Positions 36,951 to 48,178 of a DNA stretch of 64,000 nt are shown in pieces. The notes beneath the pieces are model-generated. The model ran no database searches and was not told the DNA's origin. It saw nothing but the letters and a program-made list of their open reading frames with translations. Source of the DNA: Heterocephalus glaber (lineage: Eukaryota; Chordata; Mammalia; Rodentia; Bathyergidae); assembly GCF_000247695.1 (NCBI RefSeq), contig NW_004624730.1, forward strand, positions 28,524,933 through 28,588,932, read 5' to 3'. The translations under genes were made by a program, and so were the position numbers. Within the stretch, counting starts at the first letter, position 1, and each line of letters begins with the position of its first letter.

Positions 36951-37639
36951 GAAATTAAAACCTATAAATTTTGAAACTATATTAATTCATTTAAAACTAA
37001 ATGAATTTCATGTTAAATTTTTTTTAATGAAGAATTACTTTTTTCCCCCAAAGGTAAAATAGTGAAGAGAATGGCATTGTTTTGTACTTATGGGCATGTC
37101 TTTAACATCTGGATTTTTGTATCTACTTCTGCATTCATTCTTTGGGATAAGTTGTTTTGGTTAAAGAACATGAAGAAAATTGGACTTTTCACAGTAGGGA
37201 ATTGATAAATTCTCAAGAACGCAGAGGTTTCAGACTTGGGATAATAGTTGTGTAGACTTTTGGGTAAATGGACAGATGGGGGTCTCTAAACTAATTTACC
37301 CCATGGAAACAAAATAGTGTTTTTCCCCCCATTTTTCCCACTCATTCCCCCATGAGTGTCTAAGCTTGGAAAGGGTAGAGATAAGAGTTAATTTCTGAAT
37401 GTTTTCTATTTGAGAGGACTCTGGGAAATTCAGGTTGAAGTGCATATTAGTGGAAGCTGAAAATCTGGATTTGTGTGTGATGTGTTCATAGATACTTGGG
37501 GTCACGGCTGTGATTACCCTTTGAGAGTATGCAGAAATGGAGGGGCCAGCTGACCCTGAGACATGGAATTTTCTGGGGCTGGACTTCCTGGATGGGTAAG
37601 TGGTCAAAAGAGGGAGTTTATACCAGTGAGGCTCCAGCT
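36951..37639. other. Intron 1 sequence without recognised features
   Basis: No coding signal. Confidence 0.45.
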
Positions 37640-37960
37640 ACTTTCGCCTTCTCTTACTTTTCCTAGATCTGCTGAACAGAATTTGTCTCTTTAGGACCTT
37701 TGCACATGCGCTTTCTGCTGCCTCATTTCCTTATTCTCATACCACTGGTGGTTTTCTACTTCATACCACCAAGTGGTTGTTTACTTCTCAGCATTCAGCA
37801 CAGTTGGTGTTTGATTTTTGGATCTGTCCTCCCAGTCTCTGTAAGTTCCATGAAGCAGGAACTGTGTCTCTTTTATGTCCTCACTGCTAATCAGAGGCAA
37901 AAGGAAAGTCCAGTACCTTATACAAGGTCAGTTTGCTGGGTCTGCTAACTGGACAGCAGT
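37640..37960 (+). repeat. L2 LINE 3' relic
   Basis: 'ggacctttgcacatgcgctt', 'agttccatgaagcaggaact' and 'gtgtctcttttatgtcctca' follow the L2 3' region. Confidence 0.7.
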
Positions 37961-38559
37961 CATAATCGGCAAATGGTTACTAGAAACCTGTTAACTTGAG
38001 GCCTGGTACAGGGCATGGGAGTGCCAGGATGTGTAAAACATGGTTCCTACCTTCAAGAACTTTGGGTGGAGAGACAAAAGTCCTGTGCTCAGGACAGCAA
38101 AATCATTAGAAGGTTCCTTGTAGTGGTGGGAACAAAAGAGTGAGGGGTGTTTTCTAAAGTCTTCAGAAAGCTGGTGAGTGTTTTCCTGGGGGCAAAGTAG
38201 AGTGGAGAATGCCTTTGGGGCAGAAATTCTGAGAACAGAGGTGGGAAACTAGATGCCCTCTTTAGAGGAATTGCTAGTAGTTCAATACAGCAAGAATATA
38301 TTGAGCCTATAAACTTGAACAGATTTCAGGACAGTTGGGAAAGAAGAAGAGATTAAAACTGCTGGGAGAAGAAGGGGGCTTTGGGGCAGGAGATAGAAGA
38401 CCCAAAAAAGAGGAATGATAACTTCCACATTGTTCTAGATCCCTTCCTTTGAGACAGGTGGGTAGGCAGGACTTTATGGAGCTCCCTCTTACCTTGAATT
38501 TTCTACAGGCATTTCCAGAGTCAGTTTGAATGTGCCAAGATTTTTTAAAGCAAGAATAA
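37961..38559. other. Intron 1 sequence without recognised features
   Basis: 38010-38130 has mammalian-wide repeat flavour ('acatggttcctaccttcaag'). Otherwise nothing. Confidence 0.4.
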
Positions 38560-38730
38560 CTCACTCAGCCTTCAGCCCACCTCCAGTGTGCCACAACTCA
38601 GCTATGCAAATGCTGCCTTGTCAATTAAAAGCAATTTGGTAGAATTTGCTGCTTTCCTCTTCCAGTCATTTCATTCATGGATTAATCTAATGATGTTGGT
38701 GAAATTAGCACCACTTCAGGCATTGGCAGG
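38560..38730. promoter_or_regulatory. Repeat-free block with octamer and homeobox-type motifs
   Basis: Contains the octamer ATGCAAAT (38605-38612), 'tcaattaaaag' and 'ggattaatc' close together, without any repeat signature. This could be a conserved intronic enhancer. Only motif content supports it. Confidence 0.25.
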
Positions 38731-39528
38731 AGTAAAGAACTAATACAAATGTTTGTCTGAAGTGTTGTTGGATTTTTTTGTCAAGGTGCTAGTTTACTTG
38801 AAAGTATGGAGGATCTCTCAACAGCGTGTCCAAGGCAGTACTAAATAATTTATTTTTCTCTTGGGTCGTGTGAAGAAGGTTAATATTGACTTTGCTTAGT
38901 TTTATTTATTTTGAATAAAGCTTCACATAATATTATGGTAGGAGATACTACAGAAAATGTTTTTGGGGTCAGAGTTATTCTTACTATTTGGTCAGTTTTA
39001 GACTAAGGGAGTTAATAATCTGTTAATAAAGATTCCCTATGAATTAGAGACCTTATGTACATTTCTTCTAGTCATGTGAAATCTGCTTTGAAGTCATTAA
39101 ATAATCAACATGTTTCTGGCATTTTATTTTCATTTACTTAGTACTTTCTGTATGCCTCCCACTGTGCTAGGTGATATGGGGGTGTAGAAAAGAAATAGAA
39201 ACCTGCTCCCAGTCCCCTCTAGAATGCTGCTGCTTAAAATAACCAGTGAAGGACTAGTTTTTTAAAAATTAATTTTCAGTCTGTTTCAGACTGATATAAA
39301 TATATGATAAAAATGAATTACTAGAAAAGTGAAAAGCAGCTTGCATGTAATGGCAGGGTCACATTGCTGTAAATGTTTTGACAAATTTCAGTTTTTACAT
39401 GTTTCTTATTGAGGATAGGCAGCATTTTTGGCCCATACTCTTGATAGCACTGATCTACAAATTCATGTCCTATTCATTGACCCACATAGTTTTTGAAGTG
39501 ATAAATGCATTAGTTTTATTTACTTTTT

Positions 39529-39610
39529 TTTTTTTTTGGTACTGGGGATTGAACTCAGGACCTTTCGGTTGTGAGGCAGGTGGCAGCACCACTGAGCTAA
39601 ATCCCTGGCC
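39529..39610 (-). repeat. ID-type SINE, first unit of a tandem pair
   Basis: 'ggtactggggattgaactca' and 'ccactgagctaaatccctgg' on + are the reverse complement of the young ID. It abuts a second ID copy in the same orientation. Confidence 0.9.
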
Positions 39611-39703
39611 TTATTTTATTTTATTTTTTTTCAGTACCGAGAATTGAACTCAGGATCTTACGTTTGCCTGGCAGGCATGGCACCACTGAGCTAAATCCCT
39701 GGC
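39611..39703 (-). repeat. ID-type SINE, second unit of a tandem pair
   Basis: Begins with a (TTATT)n-type tail, then 'cagtaccgagaattgaactc' and 'ccactgagctaaatccctgg'. Outer flanks 'tttatttac' and 'ctatttactc' suggest a single outer target duplication around the pair. One unit therefore probably inserted into the tail of the other, or a dimer moved as one. Confidence 0.88.
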
Positions 39704-39809
39704 CCTATTTACTCATTTTAAATATGAAGAATAAAATATGCATTTAAGACAGTATGGTGTAAAGTGCCACATTAGGTTAAAACAGCTAGTATTTATTGTG
39801 TTGTTCTGA

Positions 39810-39965
39810 ATGTTTTCCATCTGAGTGGTTTTATGCCAGCCTCACAACTAAGGCAGATCCTGTTATTATCTTCTTTTTACAGATGGAGAAACTGAGGCAT
39901 AGAGAAATAGGTAGTTTTTTCGAGGTCATATAATGATGGTATTGGAATTGGACTGTAACTATTCT
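39810..39965 (-). repeat. MIR-type relic
   Basis: 'tttttacagatggagaaact' and 'gaggcatagagaaataggta' on + are the reverse complement of the MIR family. Confidence 0.6.
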
Positions 39966-41613
39966 GTTTTTTATGTAGTGAAGCTAAAATGCTATTTGAA
40001 TTCAGGAAAGAGAGGGTTTATGCTTGGAGGTTTCACTGGAGAATGCTGGAGAAAGGGTAGAGGATAGTACTTCCATAGATTGGACTTGGTAGAGCAGCTG
40101 CTGGAATCCTGGCAGGTTGGGTGTGGGGGCGGTGGTGAGCATGCCTGACTCTGCTGTTAGATTCATCACACTATCTCATGCCTAATAAATCCCTCCTGGG
40201 GGAGAGAGTGGAGTCCAGGAGGCTGTGAGGGAGGTGGCTTCACTGACCAAAGCATGAAGTAAAAAAGCCCTGCTAATCAGGCATTTAAATAGGACTGGAG
40301 AATAAGCATTGACATTGGTGACAAGTTGGCCAGAGGAAATGAAAGAAGAGCAGAGTGTGGGAAATGTTCAGATTTCTTGGGACACTGTTCAGATACAGGG
40401 TTCTGTTGCTTAAAGACCTCAGAGTGGCACATTTTTGTGCTTAGTCTTCAGTGATATGATAGACATTTAAATTAGCACTTAGTGGTAGAATTGGAATGAA
40501 TCTTCAGACCCCAGCCCACCCACATGGCTTCTTATTGGCATTAACCTGATTATTTGATGGTCTTGATACTGAAGGGACCATATGGCTTTGGTTTGTGCCA
40601 CTTGTCACCTACTTTAAATCTTTTCCTTCATAATTTGTAGTGGGCTGCTTCAGTGGTAGTTGATTGCCAGAAGTACTCAGGAGGTTTGCTAAGTACCCTC
40701 GAAGAGGTGGGAGTGACGAGCCTCCTGAAAATAAAAAGGGTGGTGGCTTAGTGGTGTTGACAGAGGCCAGCTGTTCAGACTAGTTTTTCTGTGGCCGGGT
40801 AGGGGAAATTTGTTTCCTTGACTCAAAATTGTAGGGTTGGTCTCTCCAATCCTGAGCAGTTGACCTAAAATGAATGAACAAAATCACCACCAACAGCACC
40901 AAAAAGGGGCAATGGTCCTTTGTCCTCCCACAGTAGCAAATACTACAGGAGTGTATGCAGCATGGGGTCAGGATGTAGTTGAGGATGGGGCACGGGGAAA
41001 AGTGAAAGTTGCCACATCATGGATAAGTGTAAGTCAGTTATCTGGGCAGATAACTTCAGTGGGTAAAAACCTTGGCTTGTGATTATTTTCTCTGCCTTCA
41101 GATCCCTCACACATTAGTATGGTAAGTAATAAGTGATAATATGATAAAAACAGAAGAATTATCATTAGACGTGATTACAGTACAAGAGCATTCTGGGCCT
41201 ATGGCTTGCCTTTGGAATGAAGCTTTAAAGAGAACACTATCTTTTTCAAGGCTGCCTTAAATATAATTCTGGGCAGGATAAATTAGCAGATAATAGATAC
41301 TCAGGTCCCCTTTCCTGCCTAATGAATATGCAGATTTAAAAGTTCAAGTATTTTTTTTTTTTCCTGCAGTTTTCCTGGAGTTTGAGAGCCACATCCAAGT
41401 GTTCAGTATTGGTAGGTGACATGCATTTGAAAGGAATTTGAATATGAATTAGTTGGATGCAATTATTTAGATCAAAGTGGAATAAATGCTACACTGTAGT
41501 ATGTATATTTAGATATAACTGGAATCAAAGGCTCTCCCAGGTTGAAATGGGGGAGGACGAGCTGCCTGTCCAGGAGGCTACTTCAGGGTAGGATGAGGGA
41601 GGTTGTGTTAGGG
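39966..41613. other. Intron 1 sequence without recognised features
   Basis: No coding signal. A 70-codon frame at 40870-41082 has no domain. Confidence 0.45.
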
Positions 41614-41693
41614 CAGTGGTGACGAACCTATGGCATGTGTGCTGCAGTGGACTGTTTGTGTCATTGAGAGCTCAAAATGGTTCACCATCACTG
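41614..41693 (-). mobile_element. Ultrashort hAT MITE with SPIN-like ends (copy B)
   Basis: An 80-bp element bounded by CAGTGGTGACGAACC and GGTTCACCATCACTG. Its reverse complement aligns along its full length with copy A (21273), including 'gagctctcaatgacacaaac' versus the A interior. The 8-bp flanks do not match convincingly, so the target duplication has decayed or one end was lost. Confidence 0.7.
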
Positions 41694-41821
41694 TCCCGGA
41701 GGACATTTCCATTAATTCTTTGGAGAGTTTCTAAGCACCCATTCACGTGCACAGTTTGCTCTTATATGTTTGGGCACACAAAATATCATAATTCTGAATG
41801 ACAATGATGGCCCCTTCCCTT

Positions 41822-41940
41822 TTTTTTGCAGATGGTCTCAGTATGTTGCTCAGGTTGGGCGTGAACTTGTGATTCCCCTGCCTCAGCTTCCAGAGTAGCT
41901 AGGGTTACAGATGTGTGTTTCTGTGCCCTGCTCAGTAATT
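41822..41940 (-). repeat. B1-like SINE monomer
   Basis: 'gtctcagtatgttgctcagg', 'cctgcctcagcttccagagt' and 'gttacagatgtgtgtttctg' on + are the reverse complement of B1. Confidence 0.8.
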
Positions 41941-41999
41941 CCATTTTTAGAGTACTACTTAGTGTGGGCCAGTTAGCTTGCTGACTGCAACACATGTAA

Positions 42000-42075
42000 T
42001 TTTCTCTTCTTTACAATGGGCATGTGAAGTAGGTAGGGTTATCTCCTTTTCACAGAAGAGAAAGGGAGCTAGGAT
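42000..42075 (-). repeat. MIR-type relic
   Basis: 'tttacaatgggcatgtgaag' and 'cttttcacagaagagaaagg' on + fit a reversed MIR. Confidence 0.5.
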
Positions 42076-42588
42076 TCCAGGTTAGTTTGTTTGAAACATG
42101 CTGTGGTCTTCTCAGAGGCTTACTAAGTTTTGGAGAACTCATTGGATCTATTTGGGCCTGATTCTCACGTGGACACCTAACCACGCGCTTCACCTCACCC
42201 ATCTCTCAGACTCAGGTTTCTCACCACATAAAATGGACTTATCCTTCCTAAGTGACTTGGCTATCATGATGATGGGCATCAATTTACTGCTTTAATGCTT
42301 TGGAGCCCTCTCATCAATGCTGTGATTTTTTTTTTTCCTCCTTTTGCCTGCTTCAGGTATAGGCGCAAAGTCTATACTTGCTGTTTTTTGTTAAGCTCTT
42401 ATCCTTTGGTTTCATCTCAGATTCCCATAGTGAGTGATTGGCAGGCTGCAGGTGTGGTTCTAATGGGTGAATATTAATAGTTATGTAGATGATGGTGGGT
42501 ATACAGAGCTGGCTTTCATATGTGGCTTTGATGCAAATGTATTGCCCTAAGGTATAGAGTAAAGTCTCCTTTTTCTTACATTGTGATT

Positions 42589-42968
42589 CAGTTTCCTAAG
42601 GCTGCTGTCAAAAAGCACCAAAGACTGGCTTAAAATGACAGGGATTTGTTCTCTCACAATTGGAAGGCAGAAGTTTGAGCAGGGCCATGGTCCCTCCAGT
42701 CTGTTAGGGTGGGAATCGTTCCTGGACTTCTCCAGCTTCTGATAGCCACAGGCCACAAAGCCCCAGTCTCTGCTTTGTCTTCACATTACCGTCTTTCTTC
42801 TGTCATTTCCTTCTAAGGACAGCATCCACATTAAATTCGTTCATTCTGACCCAGTCATGATTGTAATATCTTTGAAAAGACCTTACCTCCAAATAAGTTG
42901 ATATGCACAGGCATGGCCATTAGGGTCTTGATATATCTTTTTAGAGGACCCAGTTCTACCCATAACAG
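42589..42968 (-). repeat. MLT1-like LTR
   Basis: 'agtttcctaaggctgctgtc', 'agggatttgttctctcacaa', 'ggaaggcagaagtttgagca' and 'aaagaccttacctccaaata' follow a reversed MLT1 LTR. Confidence 0.7.
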
Positions 42969-43079
42969 CGTGTCTCCAAAGCCTCTCTCTGCATCCCCCT
43001 TTGTGTGTCTTAGTTTGGCCTGATCCTGGACACTGTCTACTGAATCTTGAGTCAGGAGGTTATACTACCCTTGTATGGC

Positions 43080-44080
43080 ATTTCTTCAGAAACTTGTAGT
43101 TATCAACCAATTCCTTTCCTCTGTTATCTTCAGCCACTTCCTTCCAACTGGCTTCTTTCTGGTATCATTGAAAGATGTACCAGGCTCTCATGGCCCCATT
43201 TTCCAATTTCTCTTCTCTTTCTCCAAACTTTTCCAGATGCATCCTGTACTTTCTTTCTGCTTCACTTTCCACTTGCTTCTCTGCTTACTGCAGTCTAGCT
43301 TTTGCCCTCATCATTCTAGTGAGACACTTCTCTCTCAGGTCACAGGTGATGGCCATATTCCCAGCAGCACTTGTTCCTGTTATGTTGTTTCTTTGTGAAG
43401 CAGGTTCTTCCCTAAGTTACTCGGGTAAAGCACTCCTAGTTTCTTTTTGTCCTATTCTTGAGATGGCCTTGCTGCCTAGGTCTCCTTTGAAGGCTTCTTC
43501 TCCACTGGGCTTTAAATCAATATTGGATTTTCCCTGGGATTTGTCATGGACCCCTTTCTTTTCTCACCTTTCCCTCTAAGTGATCTCAGCTATCCCCAGG
43601 CTTCACATAGTACCTATGAGCTCACAACTTTACAACTCTAGCTTAGACTTCTCTGCACTCTACACCTGTATTTCTTAGTCCCTGTAGGAAACATTTTGTC
43701 CTATTTGTGTGATAACTCAAACTTAATATTTAAAACTGAACTTCTGATCCATTTCCCTTCCCCTCAAAGACCCCTCAACACTACTGTGCCCTGTATCAGG
43801 AGTTACCATTCCAGAAGCTTACGTGACTTTCATGACAGTTGTCATTTCATCCAAGTTGTCTTTGTCATTTCATCCAAGTCAGTTTAAATCCTGTTGCGTT
43901 TTCCTCCTAAACATCCCTTTGTATCCTCCTTTCTCTCTACCTCTACCACCACCATGTTGGTTCCAGCTACCATTATCTCCTATAATATCCTTATTAACTG
44001 GTCCCAATCCCTTTATCTCTAGCTTCTTAGTGTGACTACTACTCTACTCAGTTTTCCACACTGAAGACCTGTTTGAGTTG
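43080..44080 (+). repeat. L2 LINE fragment (about 1 kb)
   Basis: 'tcactttccacttgcttctc', 'aactcaaacttaatatttaa', 'aactgaacttctgatccatt' and 'aataccatgtcctcgcttaa' occur in L2 order. The 107- and 134-codon frames in this region overlap in two frames. They are relics and not genes. Confidence 0.65.
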
Positions 44081-44119
44081 AATACCATGTCCTCGCTTAA
44101 AACCTTTACTACTGTTTTC

Positions 44120-44312
44120 ACACCCTGGGATTGAACCCAGTGCCTCACATGTTCTGCAAGTGCCCTGCCACTGAGCTACGTTTGCAGAACTTTGTTTTTT
44201 GAGACAGGGTTTCACTCAGTTGCCCAGGATGGCTTCAGACTTGTGATACTCCTGCCTTGGGCTACCAAGTAGCAGGCATTACAGGTGTGTGCCATAGTGA
44301 CTGGCTTTTACT
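44120..44312 (-). repeat. B1/ID composite SINE
   Basis: On +: 'ctgggattgaacccagtgcc' and 'ccactgagctacgtttgcag' (ID), then 'tgagacagggtttcactcag' and 'attacaggtgtgtgccatag' (B1). Confidence 0.88.
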
Positions 44313-44708
44313 GTTCTTGTGATATGTCAGAAGTCCTATACTTTGTCCACAAGAACGTGTTCAGTTTCTCTTTCAATGTTTCAGTCTCTTACACCTGCCT
44401 TCCTCCCTTGCTTCTGCTATGATAGCCTTCTTTCATTTTCCAAGTCCCACAGACTCTCTACAGGCTTTTCCTTAGATTTTCCTCTTGTTAGCCACACATT
44501 GCCACCTCTAATGTTCTCTTTTCTGAGAATTGATCCTTTTATCATTATAGCATGCACCTCTTAATCTGATGATAGTTCTCTTTGTCTTGAAGTCTACTTC
44601 AGCTTACATCGATACAATTATTCCTGCCGTCCTGTGTTCATTGTTTGGATGGTATATATCTTTTTCCATCCATTTACTGTCAGTTTATCTGTCTTTAGAT
44701 TTAAAGTA

Positions 44709-44908
44709 CAGTGGTACCTCGGTTCACAAATTTAATTTGTTTTATGATTTTGATGAAGATGGCCTCGTTTGTGTTTGTGTGGGGAAGATAGCCAGAGTTG
44801 TGTTTGTCACCCAATGTGGAGTTTGTGAACAGAAGCGAAATTTTGTTGAATGCTTTTGAGAACTGAATTGTTTGCGAACAGGAGCATTTGTGAACCAAGG
44901 TATTGCTA
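44709..44908. mobile_element. Tigger/pogo-like MITE with TA duplication
   Basis: A 200-bp element starting CAGTGGTACCTCGGTTCAC. It ends in the corresponding inverted sequence (TTTGTGAACCAAGGTA...), with several transitions at the tip. It is flanked by TA at 44707-44708 and 44909-44910, the duplication expected for Tc1/mariner-type elements. No transposase. Confidence 0.78.
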
Positions 44909-44910
44909 TA

Positions 44911-45639
44911 TATCTTTGAACTTAAATACAACATATAGTCGAGCTTTGCTTTTTAAAAAATTCATTCTGACAAGCCCTATCTTTTAATTAGAATCTTAGT
45001 CTATGGTAATTTAACCAGCATTTAATACAGTTACTAATATGGCTGGATTTGGGCCTACCATTTCATTGTTTTCAGTGTTTCCTGCTTTCTTTGGGTTATT
45101 AAACTGTATTTTAAATGTACCTAATGAGACTTCAGTTATATTCTTTTTTTAAGTGGTTACTCTAGGAATTCAAGTATATATCCAAAAGTCTTCACATCTC
45201 TTTCTAGTTAATATTGTGTCTCTTCATACACAGTGTCAGGACTTCGTCATTGTAAGGCGTCTTCTGTTGAAGTTAACTCCTACTTCATAGTCAGAGGCAG
45301 CTTTCCCAGAGAATATTGTCTGACTTCCCAGACTAGGTTAAGCCCTTATCATTTGCTCTCTGAACAGGCAACTTCTCTTGCAGGTATATTTCACACCTGT
45401 AGTTTGCTTGCTGTTTCCAGAATCTACAGTATTTATCACAGGGCTATAGTCACAGTTGTTTGTGGATTGAATGAAGGATAGCCCTGAGTTGTGGTTTGAA
45501 AAAAGCAAAAGATTTATGATAATAATCTAGAGGGTAGAAATGGCATGGTCTAAGGTTTAGAGGTTGAAAAGACTGTATGTGGAATGGCATCAAGTAGGTT
45601 AAATTAAAGTTAAAATAGAAAACTAGAAAACAGCTATAA
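44911..45639. other. Intron 1 sequence without recognised features
   Basis: No coding signal. Confidence 0.45.
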
Positions 45640-45790
45640 TAACAGTAACTACCATTTATAGGACGCTTAATAATGGACCAAGCAGTGTGCTAAACTCTGC
45701 ACATTTTGTCTTATGTAATTTCAGCTCTGTAAGTTATTCTTGTCTCCTTTTAAACAAAGCAACTGTGGTATAGAGAGGTCAGTTACTGTG
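45640..45790 (-). repeat. MIR-type relic
   Basis: 'gtaactaccatttataggac' and 'gtgctaaactctgcacattt' on + fit a reversed MIR. Confidence 0.55.
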
Positions 45791-46481
45791 GTCTCAGGCC
45801 TGGGTGAGGGCTCTGCATTCAAAAACTGAGAGCCCTGTGACTCTTAACACTTAGAATAGAAGTGAAGACTGGAATGCTGAGAGCTTGGTGTTTGAGGATT
45901 TGCCTGCCGGTCCTAGGTAATGGTGTTTTGATTTGGGCAGATTTAGGTGGAGAGAAGATCAGAGATGTTATTTAGGGTATGAACAGAGTGGAGCTACATG
46001 CTTCTTTAGCCTCTTTAGTGGGGAAAAAGTAGAAAACCTTCTGAAACTTGGATAGAGTCATGCAGAAAAGAAGAATATGTCAGGAAAATTTATCTGGGGA
46101 TAGAAGGCAGGCTGGACAGAGGATGTGAGATGAGAGAGAAGCAGTGGCCGGACCCTGCTGTGACAGTGACCACAGTTAAGAGAGTGACTATGTACTGTAT
46201 TTTAAAGGAAGAAATAAATGTGAGACATGTTCTGCGAGATACATGGTTAGGATTGGTAAATGAATTAGGAGGGTAAAAGATTCTTCTTGATGTACTAGGT
46301 CATTTATATTCAATAACTAAAAGTTATCTAATGACCATTAAATATATCTGAGAAATTATCATAACTCAGTTTTTCAAACTAGGGTCTGCAGACATCTCTT
46401 GGGACCTGAGAGAAGGCTTCTTGGAAGGATGATGGACAAGGCCAGGAGGAATAGTTACAAAACTGTTTTTACAAGTTTTGT
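45791..46481. other. Intron 1 sequence without recognised features
   Basis: No coding signal. Confidence 0.45.
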
Positions 46482-46585
46482 TTTGGCTGGGGGTTGATGG
46501 TGTATGCCTGTGATCATACTTGGGAGGGATTGCAGGTTTGAGGCCAATCTGGGGAACTTAGGGTGACCTTGTTTAAAAAAAAATT
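46482..46585 (+). repeat. B1-like SINE monomer
   Basis: 'ggctgggggttgatggtgta', 'ttgaggccaatctggggaac' and an A tail. Diverged 7SL-derived SINE. Confidence 0.7.
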
Positions 46586-47088
46586 GGGATAAGATTTGTG
46601 TTAACCCAGCCTTGTTGGCTGGCATATAGAGTTATATTGTTCTACTTCTGTGTCATTGTCATTCCTGGTGGACTTTTCTGTCTAATTCATTGATTAGATT
46701 AGTTTGTTAAATGACTAGGCGACTGAGAAAATGGGAAATTTGGCACATGTTCTGTGCATTAGATGTTGAAGATGGAGGTTAAGAATGAGTATGTGTACTT
46801 GCACATGTGTTTCTGTGCCATTTATTATTTGAGCCTTCTGATGCTCACTGAAAATTGTTCTAACCTGAACTTTTTTGGTTTTTTGAATGAGAAAGTGCTT
46901 CAACAATTCCCAAACTAGCATCAAAATGTTTTCATTTTCCCAGTGAAATATTTATTGAAATAAAAAGATTGAAAGAGATCCAATAAATAAGATCATTCTC
47001 TGAAGTTCAAAGTAAATGCATGAGATTTATGGATGCATTTGGATTTTAACCAAAGTATCAAAGGTCCTGTTTTTGTAACAGTGTAGAG

Positions 47089-47153
47089 CAGTGATGGAGA
47101 ACCTTTCAGTGATAACAAACAGCCAGCTGTGTGCCTTAGGTTCACCACCACTG
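47089..47153 (+). mobile_element. Ultrashort hAT MITE with SPIN-like ends (copy C)
   Basis: A 65-bp element, CAGTGATGGAGAACC ... GGTTCACCACCACTG. The flanks gtgtagag (47081-47088) and gtacagag (47154-47161) match at 6 of 8 positions, differing by two transitions, which fits a decayed 8-bp hAT duplication. The interior 'cagtgataacaaaca' is identical to copy A. Confidence 0.75.
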
Positions 47154-47345
47154 GTACAGAGTATGAAAACGCAGAGTGAACACTGGCCTTGCATATTAAT
47201 GTGGACTATTTTCCGGGCTTTTTTTTCTGTTTGTCTGGATATCTCTTTCCTTAGAATTGCTCTACGACTTGTATTTTGGTTGAAGCCAATGGCAAAAAGA
47301 AATGTGAGCATCCTGTTTCTCCATAACCTGGCTCCTGTTGTCTCT

Positions 47346-47434
47346 CTCTCTTTTTTTTTTTGGTACTGGGGCTTGAACTCTGGTCCTTGCGCTTGAGCAG
47401 CAGGCGGCGAAACCACTGAGCTAAATCCCCTGGC
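47346..47434 (-). repeat. ID-type SINE with perfect TSD
   Basis: 'ggtactggggcttgaactct' and 'accactgagctaaatcccct' on + are the reverse complement of the ID. The repeat ctcctgttgtctct occurs at 47332-47345 and 47435-47448. Confidence 0.92.
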
Positions 47435-47448
47435 CTCCTGTTGTCTCT

Positions 47449-48027
47449 TGACTGAGTAAATGCGCGGCCTCATGCATATTTGGACAACTCTTTTGCCCTA
47501 GATGTTTCTAATTATAAAGGCATTTAAAACTACCTCTGAATTCATGATTTCCCTCCACTGGTTATTAAACATATTTTTTTTCTTTATCATATTGTAGAAA
47601 GGGAACAATTTCAGCCTTTAATGTGAAATTCTTTTTTGCAGGAAAAGTTTCAGCACTGGTGATCTAGTGCCTGGAGCACAGACCTAGGAACAGATCCTGA
47701 TTGACTATTGTGTGTGCCCCAGGTTTTTGAGTCTTACTTGTCTCCCTTTTGCATAGCAGCTGATGGGTCTGTTATGAGAATTGTCCAGGAGCTAGGCAGA
47801 ACAAGTTGAAGTCTAACGAAAGCTATTGCAGGAATTTCGGTGGTTGTTACTCTCTTTGATTTCAAAAAAATCTTTGAAGAGGGAAACTCTTTGTGTCCCT
47901 TAAAGATTCTGGCTTGACAGGTTTTAGAAGCATGCTGCTTAAAATCTAGACTTTCTCTTTGCTGTTTTTTACTTAAATAGACTTGGCAAAGGTCTACAGA
48001 ACAGTGACACAAAAATTTGTTCTTTGA
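47449..48027. other. Intron 1 sequence without recognised features
   Basis: No coding signal. Confidence 0.45.
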
Positions 48028-48178
48028 GTAATTCCCACACTCTGGGAGGCTGAGGCAGGAGAATCACAAGCTTGAACTTAGCCTGGGAAACTTAGTGAGT
48101 TAGTTGAGACCCTTTCTCAAAAAAAAAAAAAAAAATGCCCCAAGTTCAATCCCTAGTACCACTAGAAAAAGAAAAAAA
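48028..48178 (+). repeat. B1/ID composite SINE, ID half truncated
   Basis: 'actctgggaggctgaggcag' and 'cttagtgagttagttgagac' (B1), an A run, then only the B-box end 'caagttcaatccctagtacc' of the ID half. Confidence 0.8.

Noticed and set aside
43075..43579. Overlapping frames of 107 and 134 codons
   Set aside because: Both sit in an L2 relic, are rich in S/F/L from pyrimidine-rich DNA, and overlap each other in different frames.
47027..47473. 148-codon minus-strand frame
   Set aside because: It runs through a young ID SINE and its T tract, and has no domain.
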